From assembly GCA_944390305.1 (NCBI GenBank), contig CALXPX010000055.1, forward strand, positions 1-7,734: a stretch of 7,734 bases of DNA, written 5' to 3'. Made by a program: the position numbers and the translations under genes. The notes under the pieces are model-generated. The model saw nothing but the letters and a program-made list of their open reading frames with translations. It was not told the origin of the DNA and made no database searches. Shown here piece after piece: positions 1-5,750 of the stretch. Each line of letters starts with the position of its first letter. Within the stretch, counting starts at the first letter, position 1. The stretch is from an uncultured Clostridia bacterium. Lineage in GTDB: Bacteria > Bacillota > Clostridia > TANB77 > CAG-508.

Positions 1-63
1 TATTCATTATTTTGTTTTGTGGAAAATAAAAAGATAAAAAATAATTATGAAAACACTATAATT

Positions 64-92
64 ATTATACTATAAAAAATAAAAAAAGTAAA
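64..92 (-). promoter_or_regulatory. Candidate sigma-A promoter for a gene beyond the left edge
   Basis: On the minus strand TTTACT (92 to 87, four of six matches to TTGACA) is followed after exactly 17 bp by a perfect TATAAT (69 to 64). Transcription would start near 57 and run left, out of the window. The -35 box overlaps the last two bases of the divIC terminator hairpin, and the T-tract forms the spacer. In such AT-rich DNA a chance TATAAT is common, so the ideal spacing is the main support. No coding start with a ribosome binding site is visible in 1-63. In related clostridia the gene after divIC is often an S1-domain RNA-binding protein or spoIIE, but neither can be confirmed here. Confidence 0.45.
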
Positions 93-118
93 CCAAGTAT
101 TGGAAATTTTACTTGGTT
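81..118 (-). terminator. Rho-independent terminator of divIC
   Basis: The minus strand shows a 9-bp perfect stem, AACCAAGTA (118 to 110) pairing with TACTTGGTT (99 to 91), with a 10-nt loop. It is followed by a T-rich tract from 90 leftwards. The left arm contains the last two sense codons (ACC AAG) and the TAA stop of divIC, so the terminator is built into the end of the coding region. It would end the yabP-yabQ-divIC transcript. Confidence 0.8.
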
Positions 119-375
119 ATATCTATATAAACTCTCTCGTTTGGTAAATACATGTCTAGCTTTTCTCTAGCTTCATTTTCTATATATTCAGTAGAGTTTA
201 AATCTTGTATTGTAGAATTTAGTTCTTCCTGCTGTTCTTTAGCACTTTCTATCTGACTTTGATATTCTTTACTTTCTGTTGTATATGAATTTAATGTCGC
301 TTGCTGATCAATAAAAATATGTATAACATATGCAAGTATTAATATAATAAAAATATATTTAAGTAATTTTTTCAT
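109..375 (-). CDS. divIC: DivIC/FtsL-type septum formation initiator protein
   Basis: This 88-residue single-pass membrane protein of the FtsB/DivIC family is a structural part of the divisome, bridging FtsL and DivIB to the septal cell-wall synthases. A short cytoplasmic N-terminus (MKKLLK) is followed by one membrane segment at about residues 6-23. An extracytoplasmic coiled coil rich in Q, E and K spans about 25-62. The family's C-terminal block (YIENEAREKLDMYLPNE, 64-80) follows. The length is usual to slightly short for the family. The start is supported by GGAGTG (391 to 386) 10 bp upstream. It lies 61 bp after yabQ, the order known from Bacillus and Clostridium, and ends inside its own terminator. 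Assignment to the family is firm; the DivIC name rather than FtsL rests on the yabP-yabQ context. Confidence 0.88.
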   Translation of the reverse strand: MKKLLKYIFIILILAYVIHIFIDQQATLNSYTTESKEYQSQIESAKEQQEELNSTIQDLNSTEYIENEAREKLDMYLPNERVYIDITK

Positions 376-436
376 AGGTAAATTTCACTCCAAATAACAA
401 TATAAAATCTCTATTATTATTATTCTACAAAATCTC

Positions 437-907
437 TTAAAATCCTTTTTCTTTAGTAATTTTTTTCTTGTTTTTTGGAAGTTTAGGAAGTTTTTTTAAT
501 ACGTTTGTCAAATTTTGTATATTTATACATATAAAACAAATCAATTTTTTATTAATCTTTAAAACTAATCTAATAGGTGCAAGTAAAATTTTCTTTAAAA
601 AAGTAAATATAAAAATGGATATTTTCATAAAGTATTTACTTAAAGTAAAATAATAAAGTACACCTCCAAGAATAAGCCCAATAAAAATAAACCCTCTAAT
701 GCTACCATCATTTACAATAAAAATTAAGTATATTAAGAATATCGAAACAATAATAAAGAAAATAATATCTTCTATATAAGTTGCCAAATCTGATGTTTTT
801 ATGGATTTTCTGAGTGCTCTAAATATATCATATGTCAAACATATTAATATTCCACCAGCTATATACATAAGAAACAATCCCAATTGTCCATTAAAAAAAT
901 TATCCAT
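437..907 (-). CDS. yabQ: Spore cortex biosynthesis protein YabQ
   Basis: This 156-residue multi-pass membrane protein matches the YabQ family, which in Bacillus subtilis is made in the mother cell, sits in the forespore outer membrane and is needed for cortex peptidoglycan formation. Hydrophobic segments lie at about residues 8-26, 46-66 and 70-87, with a weaker one at 93-110. Family landmarks are the Y-D-x-F-R-x-L-R stretch (26-33), the I-E-D preceding the second segment (45-47) and R-G-F at 71-73. The tail from 132 is very basic (many Lys) and probably cytoplasmic. The start has a good GAGAGGA ribosome binding site about 5 bp upstream, in the 11-bp gap after yabP, so the two genes are co-transcribed. 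The name rests on sequence pattern and on the yabP neighbour. Confidence 0.88.
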   Translation of the reverse strand: MDNFFNGQLGLFLMYIAGGILICLTYDIFRALRKSIKTSDLATYIEDIIFFIIVSIFLIYLIFIVNDGSIRGFIFIGLILGGVLYYFTLSKYFMKISIFIFTFLKKILLAPIRLVLKINKKLICFICINIQNLTNVLKKLPKLPKNKKKITKEKGF

Positions 908-918
908 TTGTTCCTCTC

Positions 919-1224
919 TTATTTAAAAATCTTTCCTAATAAATTACCAGACTTTCTTTCTTCTTTATCACTATAACTTAGACTATTGATATTGCCCTCT
1001 ATTATTACATCTTGAGTATCAATGCTTAATTTATTAATTCTTAAATCTTCACCTTTTATTGTAAGCATTCCTAATTCAGTTTCTAATATTACTATTTGAT
1101 CATCAAAACTTAAAACATCTAAAACTCCTGAAATAGATAACTTTTCTCTGTTTTCTAAAATCAAATTTTGGATACTATTATTTCCTCCATCCTTAAAGGT
1201 TGTCTTACGTTCTTCTTGAATCAT
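919..1224 (-). CDS. yabP: Sporulation protein YabP (YabP/YqfC family)
   Basis: This small soluble protein of 101 residues belongs to the YabP/YqfC family, sporulation proteins made in the mother cell whose biochemical role is not settled. The core runs from residue 21 to 85: LILENREKLSISGV, then DVLSFDDQIVILET, then GMLTIKGEDLRI and IIEGNINSLSY, a beta-rich repeat-like pattern typical of the family. The open frame extends 12 codons further to an ATG at 1260. The start is placed at 1224 because a perfect AGGAGG (1237 to 1232) sits 7 bp before it, and because the predicted sigma-E transcript would begin at about 1259, leaving no leader for the longer form. It is the first gene of yabP-yabQ-divIC. 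In many relatives an S4-domain protein gene and hup precede yabP; here aspartate kinase does. Confidence 0.9.
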   Translation of the reverse strand: MIQEERKTTFKDGGNNSIQNLILENREKLSISGVLDVLSFDDQIVILETELGMLTIKGEDLRINKLSIDTQDVIIEGNINSLSYSDKEERKSGNLLGKIFK

Positions 1225-1231
1225 ATATTTA

Positions 1232-1237
1232 CCTCCT
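1232..1237 (-). promoter_or_regulatory. Ribosome binding site that fixes the yabP start
   Basis: AGGAGG on the minus strand lies 7 bp upstream of the ATG at 1224. It falls inside the longer open frame starting at 1260, which shows that the upstream ATG is not the main start. Confidence 0.85.
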
Positions 1238-1265
1238 AAAACTTGTCTTTTTTTCTTCATAATTA

Positions 1266-1294
1266 ATTATATTCACTAAATAGTTTAAATATGA
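1266..1294 (-). promoter_or_regulatory. Candidate sigma-E promoter of yabP-yabQ-divIC
   Basis: On the minus strand TCATATT (1294 to 1288) fully matches the sigma-E -35 consensus (KMATATT). After 14 bp comes AATATAAT (1273 to 1266), which matches six of eight positions of the sigma-E -10 consensus CATACAnT. The predicted start is near 1259, about 35 nt before the yabP ATG. In B. subtilis yabP-yabQ is expressed from a sigma-E promoter, which fits. A sigma-A reading is weaker: the TATAAT within the -10 box has only TTGTCA at a 20-bp spacing. Confidence 0.7.
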
Positions 1295-1301
1295 CAATAA
1301 A

Positions 1302-1350
1302 AATAAACTTGCAGCTATGTTTTGCTTTTTAACATAGATACAAGTTTATT
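1302..1350 (-). terminator. Rho-independent terminator of the aspartate kinase gene
   Basis: A hairpin lies 20 bp after the aspartate kinase stop. Read on the minus strand, AATAAACTTG...CTATGTT type arms pair in two blocks (1341-1350 with 1302-1311, and 1331-1337 with 1315-1321). They are separated by a 3x3 internal loop and capped by a 9-nt loop (1322-1330). A T-rich run follows on the minus strand (TTTATTTTTATTG). It isolates the aspartate kinase from yabP, whose promoter begins 8 bp later. Confidence 0.82.
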
Positions 1351-1369
1351 ATATAAAAATTATACAGAT

Positions 1370-2545
1370 TTACATCATTAACTTATCATGAAGCTCATTT
1401 AAATATTTTGTATCAATTATTTTATTAAATAAAATAGAAATTTTACAAGCAGATACATCAAATTCTAATATATCATCATTTATTTTATCAAGAATATTTA
1501 CAATTGACTCTAAAATTTCAAAATGATTTGAAATTCCAGAACCGACTAAAGATATTTTTGTAACAACATCAATCGAAACTTTATAAGACTTATTATCTAA
1601 TAATTTTTCAAGTTTTGCTCTATCTGTTTTTTTAATAGTAAATTCTAAAGAACTTTCTTTTATTGCATATTTACCCAATTTTATATTATTAGATATTAAT
1701 TTTTTTATTAAATTATATGGATTATCTATATTACCTACTTTTACAAGTAAAATATTATCATTTTTAATAATGCTCTTAATAACAGTATCTTCCATATTTG
1801 TACTGATTTTAGTTCCCTTATGTTTATTAAATGTAGAAGCAGTAATAATTGGCATATTATATTTTTCTGCTAATTCTACACATCTATCATGTAAAACTTT
1901 TGCACCTTCTCCGGAAATATATGACATCTCTTCATATGAAATAGAACTTAGTTTATGTGCTAATTTTACAGATTTTGGATCTGCAGTATATACTCCATCT
2001 ACATCTGAAAAAATATAGCAATGTTTTGCTTTTACAGCTGCAGCAACCGCAACCGCTGTGGTATCAGAACCACCTCTACCTAAAGTAGTAATATTACTAT
2101 TTTTATCAATACCTTGAAAACCAGTAACGATCACTATTCTATCATTATCTAATTCTTTTTGTATTCTATCTGTATTTATATCAATTATTTTTGATGATTG
2201 ATAATCTGAATTTGTAAATATTCCCGCTTGCCAACCAGTAAGTGATATAGCCTTATATCCTAGCATGTTCAAAAGTATAGCAAGCTTAGCAGCTGAAATT
2301 TGTTCACCTGTACTAAGAAGTGCATCCATTTCCCTGTCATCAGGAATAGCACTTAATTCCTTTGCTTCTTTTATTAAATTATCTGTAGTTTTACCTTGTG
2401 CTGAAACAACACATATTACATTATTTTTTTTCTTAAATTCAATAATTTTTTTTGCTACAATATTTAAATTTATGTTATCCGAAACTGAGCTTCCTCCGAA
2501 TTTTAAAACGATAGTATCATTAATATTATTAGTAGTATTATTCAT
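1370..2545 (-). CDS. lysC: Aspartate kinase (monofunctional, with C-terminal ACT region)
   Basis: Aspartokinase (EC 2.7.2.4) phosphorylates L-aspartate to aspartyl phosphate, the first step to lysine, diaminopimelate, methionine and threonine. The 391 residues form an amino-acid kinase domain (about 11-240) followed by two ACT-like regulatory modules (about 264-325 and 329-390). Visible motifs are KFGGSSV (15-21), STGEQISAAKLA (78-89), GRGGSDTTAVA (156-166), FSDVDGVYTADP (179-190) and GAKVLH (214-219). Length is normal for a monofunctional enzyme, and no homoserine dehydrogenase domain is fused. The ribosome binding site AAAGAGG lies about 7 bp before the ATG. The first ACT module reads D-N-P-Y where D-x-P-G is usual, so feedback control may be altered. 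The symbol lysC is used generically; which isozyme (lysC, dapG or thrD type) cannot be told. Confidence 0.93.
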   Translation of the reverse strand: MNNTTNNINDTIVLKFGGSSVSDNINLNIVAKKIIEFKKKNNVICVVSAQGKTTDNLIKEAKELSAIPDDREMDALLSTGEQISAAKLAILLNMLGYKAISLTGWQAGIFTNSDYQSSKIIDINTDRIQKELDNDRIVIVTGFQGIDKNSNITTLGRGGSDTTAVAVAAAVKAKHCYIFSDVDGVYTADPKSVKLAHKLSSISYEEMSYISGEGAKVLHDRCVELAEKYNMPIITASTFNKHKGTKISTNMEDTVIKSIIKNDNILLVKVGNIDNPYNLIKKLISNNIKLGKYAIKESSLEFTIKKTDRAKLEKLLDNKSYKVSIDVVTKISLVGSGISNHFEILESIVNILDKINDDILEFDVSACKISILFNKIIDTKYLNELHDKLMM

Positions 2546-2603
2546 AAAAAAGCCTCTTTACATTAAAATAAATAAAAAATTTAATTATAAACTTATTATT
2601 TTG

Positions 2604-2619
2604 ATAGATATATGTCTAT
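2604..2619. repeat. Short inverted repeat upstream of aspartate kinase
   Basis: ATAGA and TCTAT arms flank a 6-bp AT spacer, giving a 16-bp near-palindrome (14 of 16 positions symmetric). It covers the predicted transcription start of the weak promoter at 2623-2651, the usual place for a repressor operator. Chance palindromes are frequent in DNA this AT-rich. Confidence 0.25.
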
Positions 2620-2622
2620 TAC

Positions 2623-2651
2623 ATTATATGCTATTTAAATTAATATGTTCT
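2623..2651 (-). promoter_or_regulatory. Weak candidate promoter of aspartate kinase
   Basis: On the minus strand a perfect TATAAT (2628 to 2623) is preceded at 17 bp by AGAACA (2651 to 2646), which keeps only the ACA of TTGACA. A start near 2616 would give a leader of about 70 nt. The leader is too short and too AT-rich for a lysine riboswitch. Read-through from the upstream pta operon is an alternative, since no terminator is seen between them. Confidence 0.3.
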
Positions 2652-2653
2652 TT

Positions 2654-3304
2654 TCATTTCATAAAGGCATACATAAAAATTGCTACTATAAATAAGGCAA
2701 CTAAAAATATTCCTATTGATATTCCTATTGCTTTATAAAAGCTCTTCTTATCTTTATTTTCTTTTTCTAATTTTTCTTGTTCATCTTTATATGCTTCTAC
2801 TTCAAAACATGAGAAAAATTTTATAATATCCTTTTTGTTTAGCATAAATGTTGGAAATGAGAACATGCCTAATTTATCTTTTTCATATAAATATGTAATT
2901 TTTAAATTATAATAATAAAATGGTATAAAGAAAAAAGTTGTTTTTTCCTTCGATAAGTATATATTAGCTAATTTATCATAAGGAATTATATTTTCTTGCA
3001 TATTTATTTTAAATTTTAAGCATTCCTCTTCTAATGTAATTTTATATGAATTATAAAATATAGTTGTTATAAGTAAAAATAAAATTAAAAGTAAACAATA
3101 AAGAACAACTATTAAATTATTCCAAAATGTATATATAAAAATTGCTGTTAAGATTATAAATATAATAAGTAAAGTTTTCCATGAGTTTTTTAAAAAGTTT
3201 TTAACATTAGATTTTATTGTATATTTTTGAGTTATATTTGTTATTTGACAATATGGATTATGATTAACTTTATTATATACATCCTTATATTTTAATTTTT
3301 TCAT
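2654..3304 (-). CDS. Membrane protein of unknown function, possibly bacterial PH-like
   Basis: I do not recognise this 216-residue protein. Two adjacent membrane segments (about 44-60 and 65-84) form a hairpin. A soluble stretch (about 86-168) opens with YKITLEEECLKFKI and alternates hydrophobic and charged residues as a beta-sheet domain would. A charged helix (170-189, Glu/Lys rich) and a last membrane segment (192-213) follow. A membrane hairpin followed by a beta domain recalls YcxB-like or bacterial PH-domain proteins, but that is only inference. The frame extends five codons further to an ATG at 3319 with no ribosome binding site; GGAG (3317 to 3314) lies 9 bp before the ATG at 3304, so that start is chosen. 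It follows ackA closely and probably belongs to the same transcript. Confidence 0.72.
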   Translation of the reverse strand: MKKLKYKDVYNKVNHNPYCQITNITQKYTIKSNVKNFLKNSWKTLLIIFIILTAIFIYTFWNNLIVVLYCLLLILFLLITTIFYNSYKITLEEECLKFKINMQENIIPYDKLANIYLSKEKTTFFFIPFYYYNLKITYLYEKDKLGMFSFPTFMLNKKDIIKFFSCFEVEAYKDEQEKLEKENKDKKSFYKAIGISIGIFLVALFIVAIFMYAFMK

Positions 3305-3313
3305 TTTTATTTT

Positions 3314-3317
3314 CTCC
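3314..3317 (-). promoter_or_regulatory. Ribosome binding site that fixes the membrane-protein start
   Basis: GGAG on the minus strand lies 9 bp before the ATG at 3304. It overlaps the upstream in-frame ATG at 3319, which itself has only AT-rich sequence before it. Confidence 0.6.
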
Positions 3318-3328
3318 ATAATAATTAT

Positions 3329-4519
3329 TTATTGTGTCACAAGTCTTAAAGTATCTCTTGCAATTACTAATTCTTCATTTGTAGGAACTACCCATACAGG
3401 AATTTTTGAATCATTTGCAGATATTTGGACTTCTTCTCCTTTTATACTATTGTTTTCATCATTAATCTTAATTCCCATGAATGCTAAGTTCTCACAAATA
3501 CCTTTTCTTATTCTGCATTGATTTTCTCCTACTCCTGCAGTAAAAGCTATTCCATCTATTCCTTGCATAGAAACTGCGTATTTAGCAATAAATTGTGCAA
3601 CAATATATTTATAATGTTCTAATGCAAGATTTGCTCTTTTATTACCTTTTGCGGCAGCATCCTCTATATCTCTAAAATCTACTGATACACCAGATATACC
3701 ATAAACACCAGATTCTTTATTAAGCATAGTTTCCATATCTTTTGGCATAATATTTTCTTTATCCATAATATAAGTTACTACAGATGGATCTAAATCTCCT
3801 GATCTTGCACACATTGGAATTCCACCAAGTGGAGTAAGTCCCATAGAAGTATCTACTGATTTTCCATTTAGAACTGCACAAATGCTTGCACCTTGGCCCA
3901 AATGACAAATCACAAATTTTGAATTTTCTATAGGCTTATTTAATATTTCAGCCATTCTTCTTGAAACATAAAGATGAGATGTTCCATGTGCTCCATATTT
4001 TCTAATTTTATATTTTTCATAATATTTATATGGTATAGGATAAATATATCTTTCTTCTGGAATTGTCTGATGGAAAGCTGTGTCAAAAACTGCCACCATT
4101 GGTTTACCAGGCATTAATTCCATACAGGCTCTTATTCCTACTATTGCTGCTGGATTATGTACTGGAGCTAAACTTGAACAATCATCTATCTTTTTTATAA
4201 CTTCTTCATTTATAACAGCAGAATCACTAAAATATTCTCCTCCATGAACTATTCTATGTCCAACTGCTCCTATTTCTGCTAAATCAGATATTGCTGGATA
4301 GTCTTTATTTAATAATTGTTCTATTGAAAAATCTAATGCTTCTTTATGTGTTTTTACAGGATGATCTAATACGTATTTTTCTCCATTTATTTTATGTGTT
4401 AAAAAAGATGCCTCTCCTATTCTTTCATATGTTCCTTTTGCAATTAGATGTTCATTTTGCATATCTATTAATTGATATTTTAGTGATGAACTTCCGCAAT
4501 TAATAACTAATATTTTCAT
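3329..4519 (-). CDS. ackA: Acetate kinase, second tandem copy
   Basis: Acetate kinase (EC 2.7.2.1) transfers the phosphoryl group of acetyl phosphate to ADP, giving acetate and ATP, the energy-yielding end of acetate fermentation. At 396 residues it is full length for the ASKHA-fold family. Visible motifs are the N-terminal phosphate loop INCGSSSLKYQL (6-17), GHRIVHGGE (87-95, with the substrate-binding Arg89), APVHNP (118-123), FDTAFHQT (145-152, Asp146), YGAHGTSH (175-182), CHLGQGAS (205-212), ARSGDLDPS (238-246, Arg239), FTAGVGEN (326-333) and TNEEL (380-384). All main catalytic residues are present. Differences from the usual patterns are MCARSGD where MGTRSGD is common, TPLGG for TPLEG, and Gln209 where many family members have Asn. 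AAAGGA lies about 11 bp before the ATG. It follows the first ackA copy by 30 bp. Confidence 0.93.
   Translation of the reverse strand: MKILVINCGSSSLKYQLIDMQNEHLIAKGTYERIGEASFLTHKINGEKYVLDHPVKTHKEALDFSIEQLLNKDYPAISDLAEIGAVGHRIVHGGEYFSDSAVINEEVIKKIDDCSSLAPVHNPAAIVGIRACMELMPGKPMVAVFDTAFHQTIPEERYIYPIPYKYYEKYKIRKYGAHGTSHLYVSRRMAEILNKPIENSKFVICHLGQGASICAVLNGKSVDTSMGLTPLGGIPMCARSGDLDPSVVTYIMDKENIMPKDMETMLNKESGVYGISGVSVDFRDIEDAAAKGNKRANLALEHYKYIVAQFIAKYAVSMQGIDGIAFTAGVGENQCRIRKGICENLAFMGIKINDENNSIKGEEVQISANDSKIPVWVVPTNEELVIARDTLRLVTQ
3984..4045. repeat. 62-bp perfect direct repeat, copy in the second ackA
   Basis: These 62 bases are identical to 5208-5269 in the other ackA, at an offset of exactly 1224 bp. 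The similarity continues to 4088 with only four substitutions (4046, 4055, 4073, 4082). It encodes the block around IYPIPYKYYEKYKIRKYGAHG. The sequence just before it (3907-3983) is clearly diverged between the copies. Confidence 0.95.
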
Positions 4520-4549
4520 TTTTAATAATTCCTTTCTTATAATTTTATA

Positions 4550-5746
4550 CTAAATATTTCTAACAATTTTCTCTGTGTCCTCAGCAATAAGTAATTCTTC
4601 ATTTGTTGGAATTACCCATACTTCTATTTTAGAATCAGGAGTAGATACTTTAGCTTCTATATTTTTATGATTATTTAATTCTTTATCTATTTTTACTCCA
4701 AAATATTTTAGATTTTCACAAATAGCTTCTCTATCTTCTATTCCTTTCTCCCCTACACCTGCTGTAAAAGTAATTACATCTATCCCTTGCATAGCAACTG
4801 CATATTTAGCTATTGTTTGAGATACATCATATATAAAAATATCCATAGCAAGTTTTGCATTATGATCTCCTTTTTCAGCTTCTGCTTCTATATCTCTAAA
4901 ATCTACTGAAACTTCTGAAACACCAAATACTCCTGATTTATTATTTAAAATATCATTCATATCTTCTGGAGAAATGTTTTCCTTATCCATAATATATGTA
5001 ACAACTGATGGATCTAAGTCTCCTGACCTTGTTCCCATTGGTATTCCACCAAGTGGAGTAAATCCCATAGAAGTATCTACTGATTTTCCATTTTGTATTG
5101 CACAAATGCTTGCACCTTGACCTAAATGACAATTTACTATTTTTAAATTTTCAATTGGTACATTTTTTAATTTTGCTACTCTATGAGAAACATAGTCATG
5201 AGACATACCATGTGCTCCATATTTTCTAATTTTATATTTTTCATAATATTTATATGGTATAGGATAAATGTATCTTTCCTCTGGAATTGTCTGATGAAAA
5301 GCTGTATCAAAAGCCACAACATTAGGTTTATCCGGCATTATTTCCATGCATGCTTTAATTCCTGCTATAGCAGATGGATTATGAAGTGGTGCTAAAGTTA
5401 TGCATTCTTCTAGTCCTTTAATAACCTCATCAGTAACAAGCATTGATGATTTAAATTTATCTCCACCATGTACTACTCTATGACCTATTGCATCAATTTT
5501 ATCTATACCTGAAATAACACCACAACTTTTGCTAGTAAGTTTACTTATTATAATATTTAGAGCCATTTCATGGTTTTGCACATCTAATTCAAACTTGTGT
5601 TTTTGATTCTTTACCTTATGTGTAAGAAAAGCATTTTTTTGTCCTATTCTTTCAAAATTACCTTTAGCTAATAATTCTTTAGTTTGTGTATCTATTAATT
5701 GATACTTAAGAGATGAACTACCAGAATTTAATACTAAGATTATCAT
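4550..5746 (-). CDS. ackA: Acetate kinase, first tandem copy
   Basis: This 398-residue acetate kinase (EC 2.7.2.1) lies directly after pta, with 4 bp between them. Its likely ribosome binding site (AAAGGA) is inside the last pta codons, so translation is probably coupled. Family motifs are all visible: LNSGSSSLKYQL (6-17), GHRVVHGGD (88-96, Arg90), APLHNP (119-124), FDTAFHQT (146-153, Asp147), YGAHGMSH (176-183), CHLGQGAS (206-213), MGTRSGDLDP (237-246, Arg240), FTAGVGEK (327-334) and TNEEL (381-385). It keeps the canonical MGTRSGD that the second copy lacks. It has its own changes: GEKG where GEN is usual, SEVS for SGVS near 277-280, and Met181 for Thr after YGAHG. It ends with TAG. It is closely related to the downstream ackA, a tandem duplication; both probably act in acetate formation. 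Confidence 0.94.
   Translation of the reverse strand: MIILVLNSGSSSLKYQLIDTQTKELLAKGNFERIGQKNAFLTHKVKNQKHKFELDVQNHEMALNIIISKLTSKSCGVISGIDKIDAIGHRVVHGGDKFKSSMLVTDEVIKGLEECITLAPLHNPSAIAGIKACMEIMPDKPNVVAFDTAFHQTIPEERYIYPIPYKYYEKYKIRKYGAHGMSHDYVSHRVAKLKNVPIENLKIVNCHLGQGASICAIQNGKSVDTSMGFTPLGGIPMGTRSGDLDPSVVTYIMDKENISPEDMNDILNNKSGVFGVSEVSVDFRDIEAEAEKGDHNAKLAMDIFIYDVSQTIAKYAVAMQGIDVITFTAGVGEKGIEDREAICENLKYFGVKIDKELNNHKNIEAKVSTPDSKIEVWVIPTNEELLIAEDTEKIVRNI
5208..5269. repeat. 62-bp perfect direct repeat, copy in the first ackA
   Basis: This is identical base for base to 3984-4045 in the second ackA, and near-identity (101 of 105 bases) continues to 5312. The offset of 1224 bp is a multiple of three, so the repeats are in the same reading register. 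Confidence 0.95.
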
Positions 5747-5750
5747 ATAC

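Noticed and set aside
483..511. Perfect TTGACA (minus strand, 511 to 506) inside yabQ as a vegetative promoter for divIC
   Set aside because: It falls on codons of yabQ and no acceptable -10 box lies 16-18 bp downstream (TCCTAA at 17 bp).
1793..1820. Internal start at Met251 of aspartate kinase giving a separate regulatory subunit, as known for B. subtilis aspartokinase II
   Set aside because: The only Shine-Dalgarno-like run (AAGGGA) is about 18 bp upstream of the ATG, too far to support internal initiation.
1770..2018. Plus-strand open frame inside aspartate kinase
   Set aside because: It is a shadow of the kinase reading frame; the kinase motifs on the other strand are unambiguous.
2546..2653. 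Lysine riboswitch or T-box leader before aspartate kinase
   Set aside because: The 108-bp gap is too short, very AT-rich and shows no conserved riboswitch or T-box motif.
2265..2738. 157-codon open frame on the plus strand over aspartate kinase and the membrane-protein gene
   Set aside because: It runs antisense across two genes and an intergenic gap, with no recognisable family pattern.
3329..5746. One ackA copy being a pseudogene
   Set aside because: Both frames are intact, of normal length, with ribosome binding sites and all main catalytic residues.
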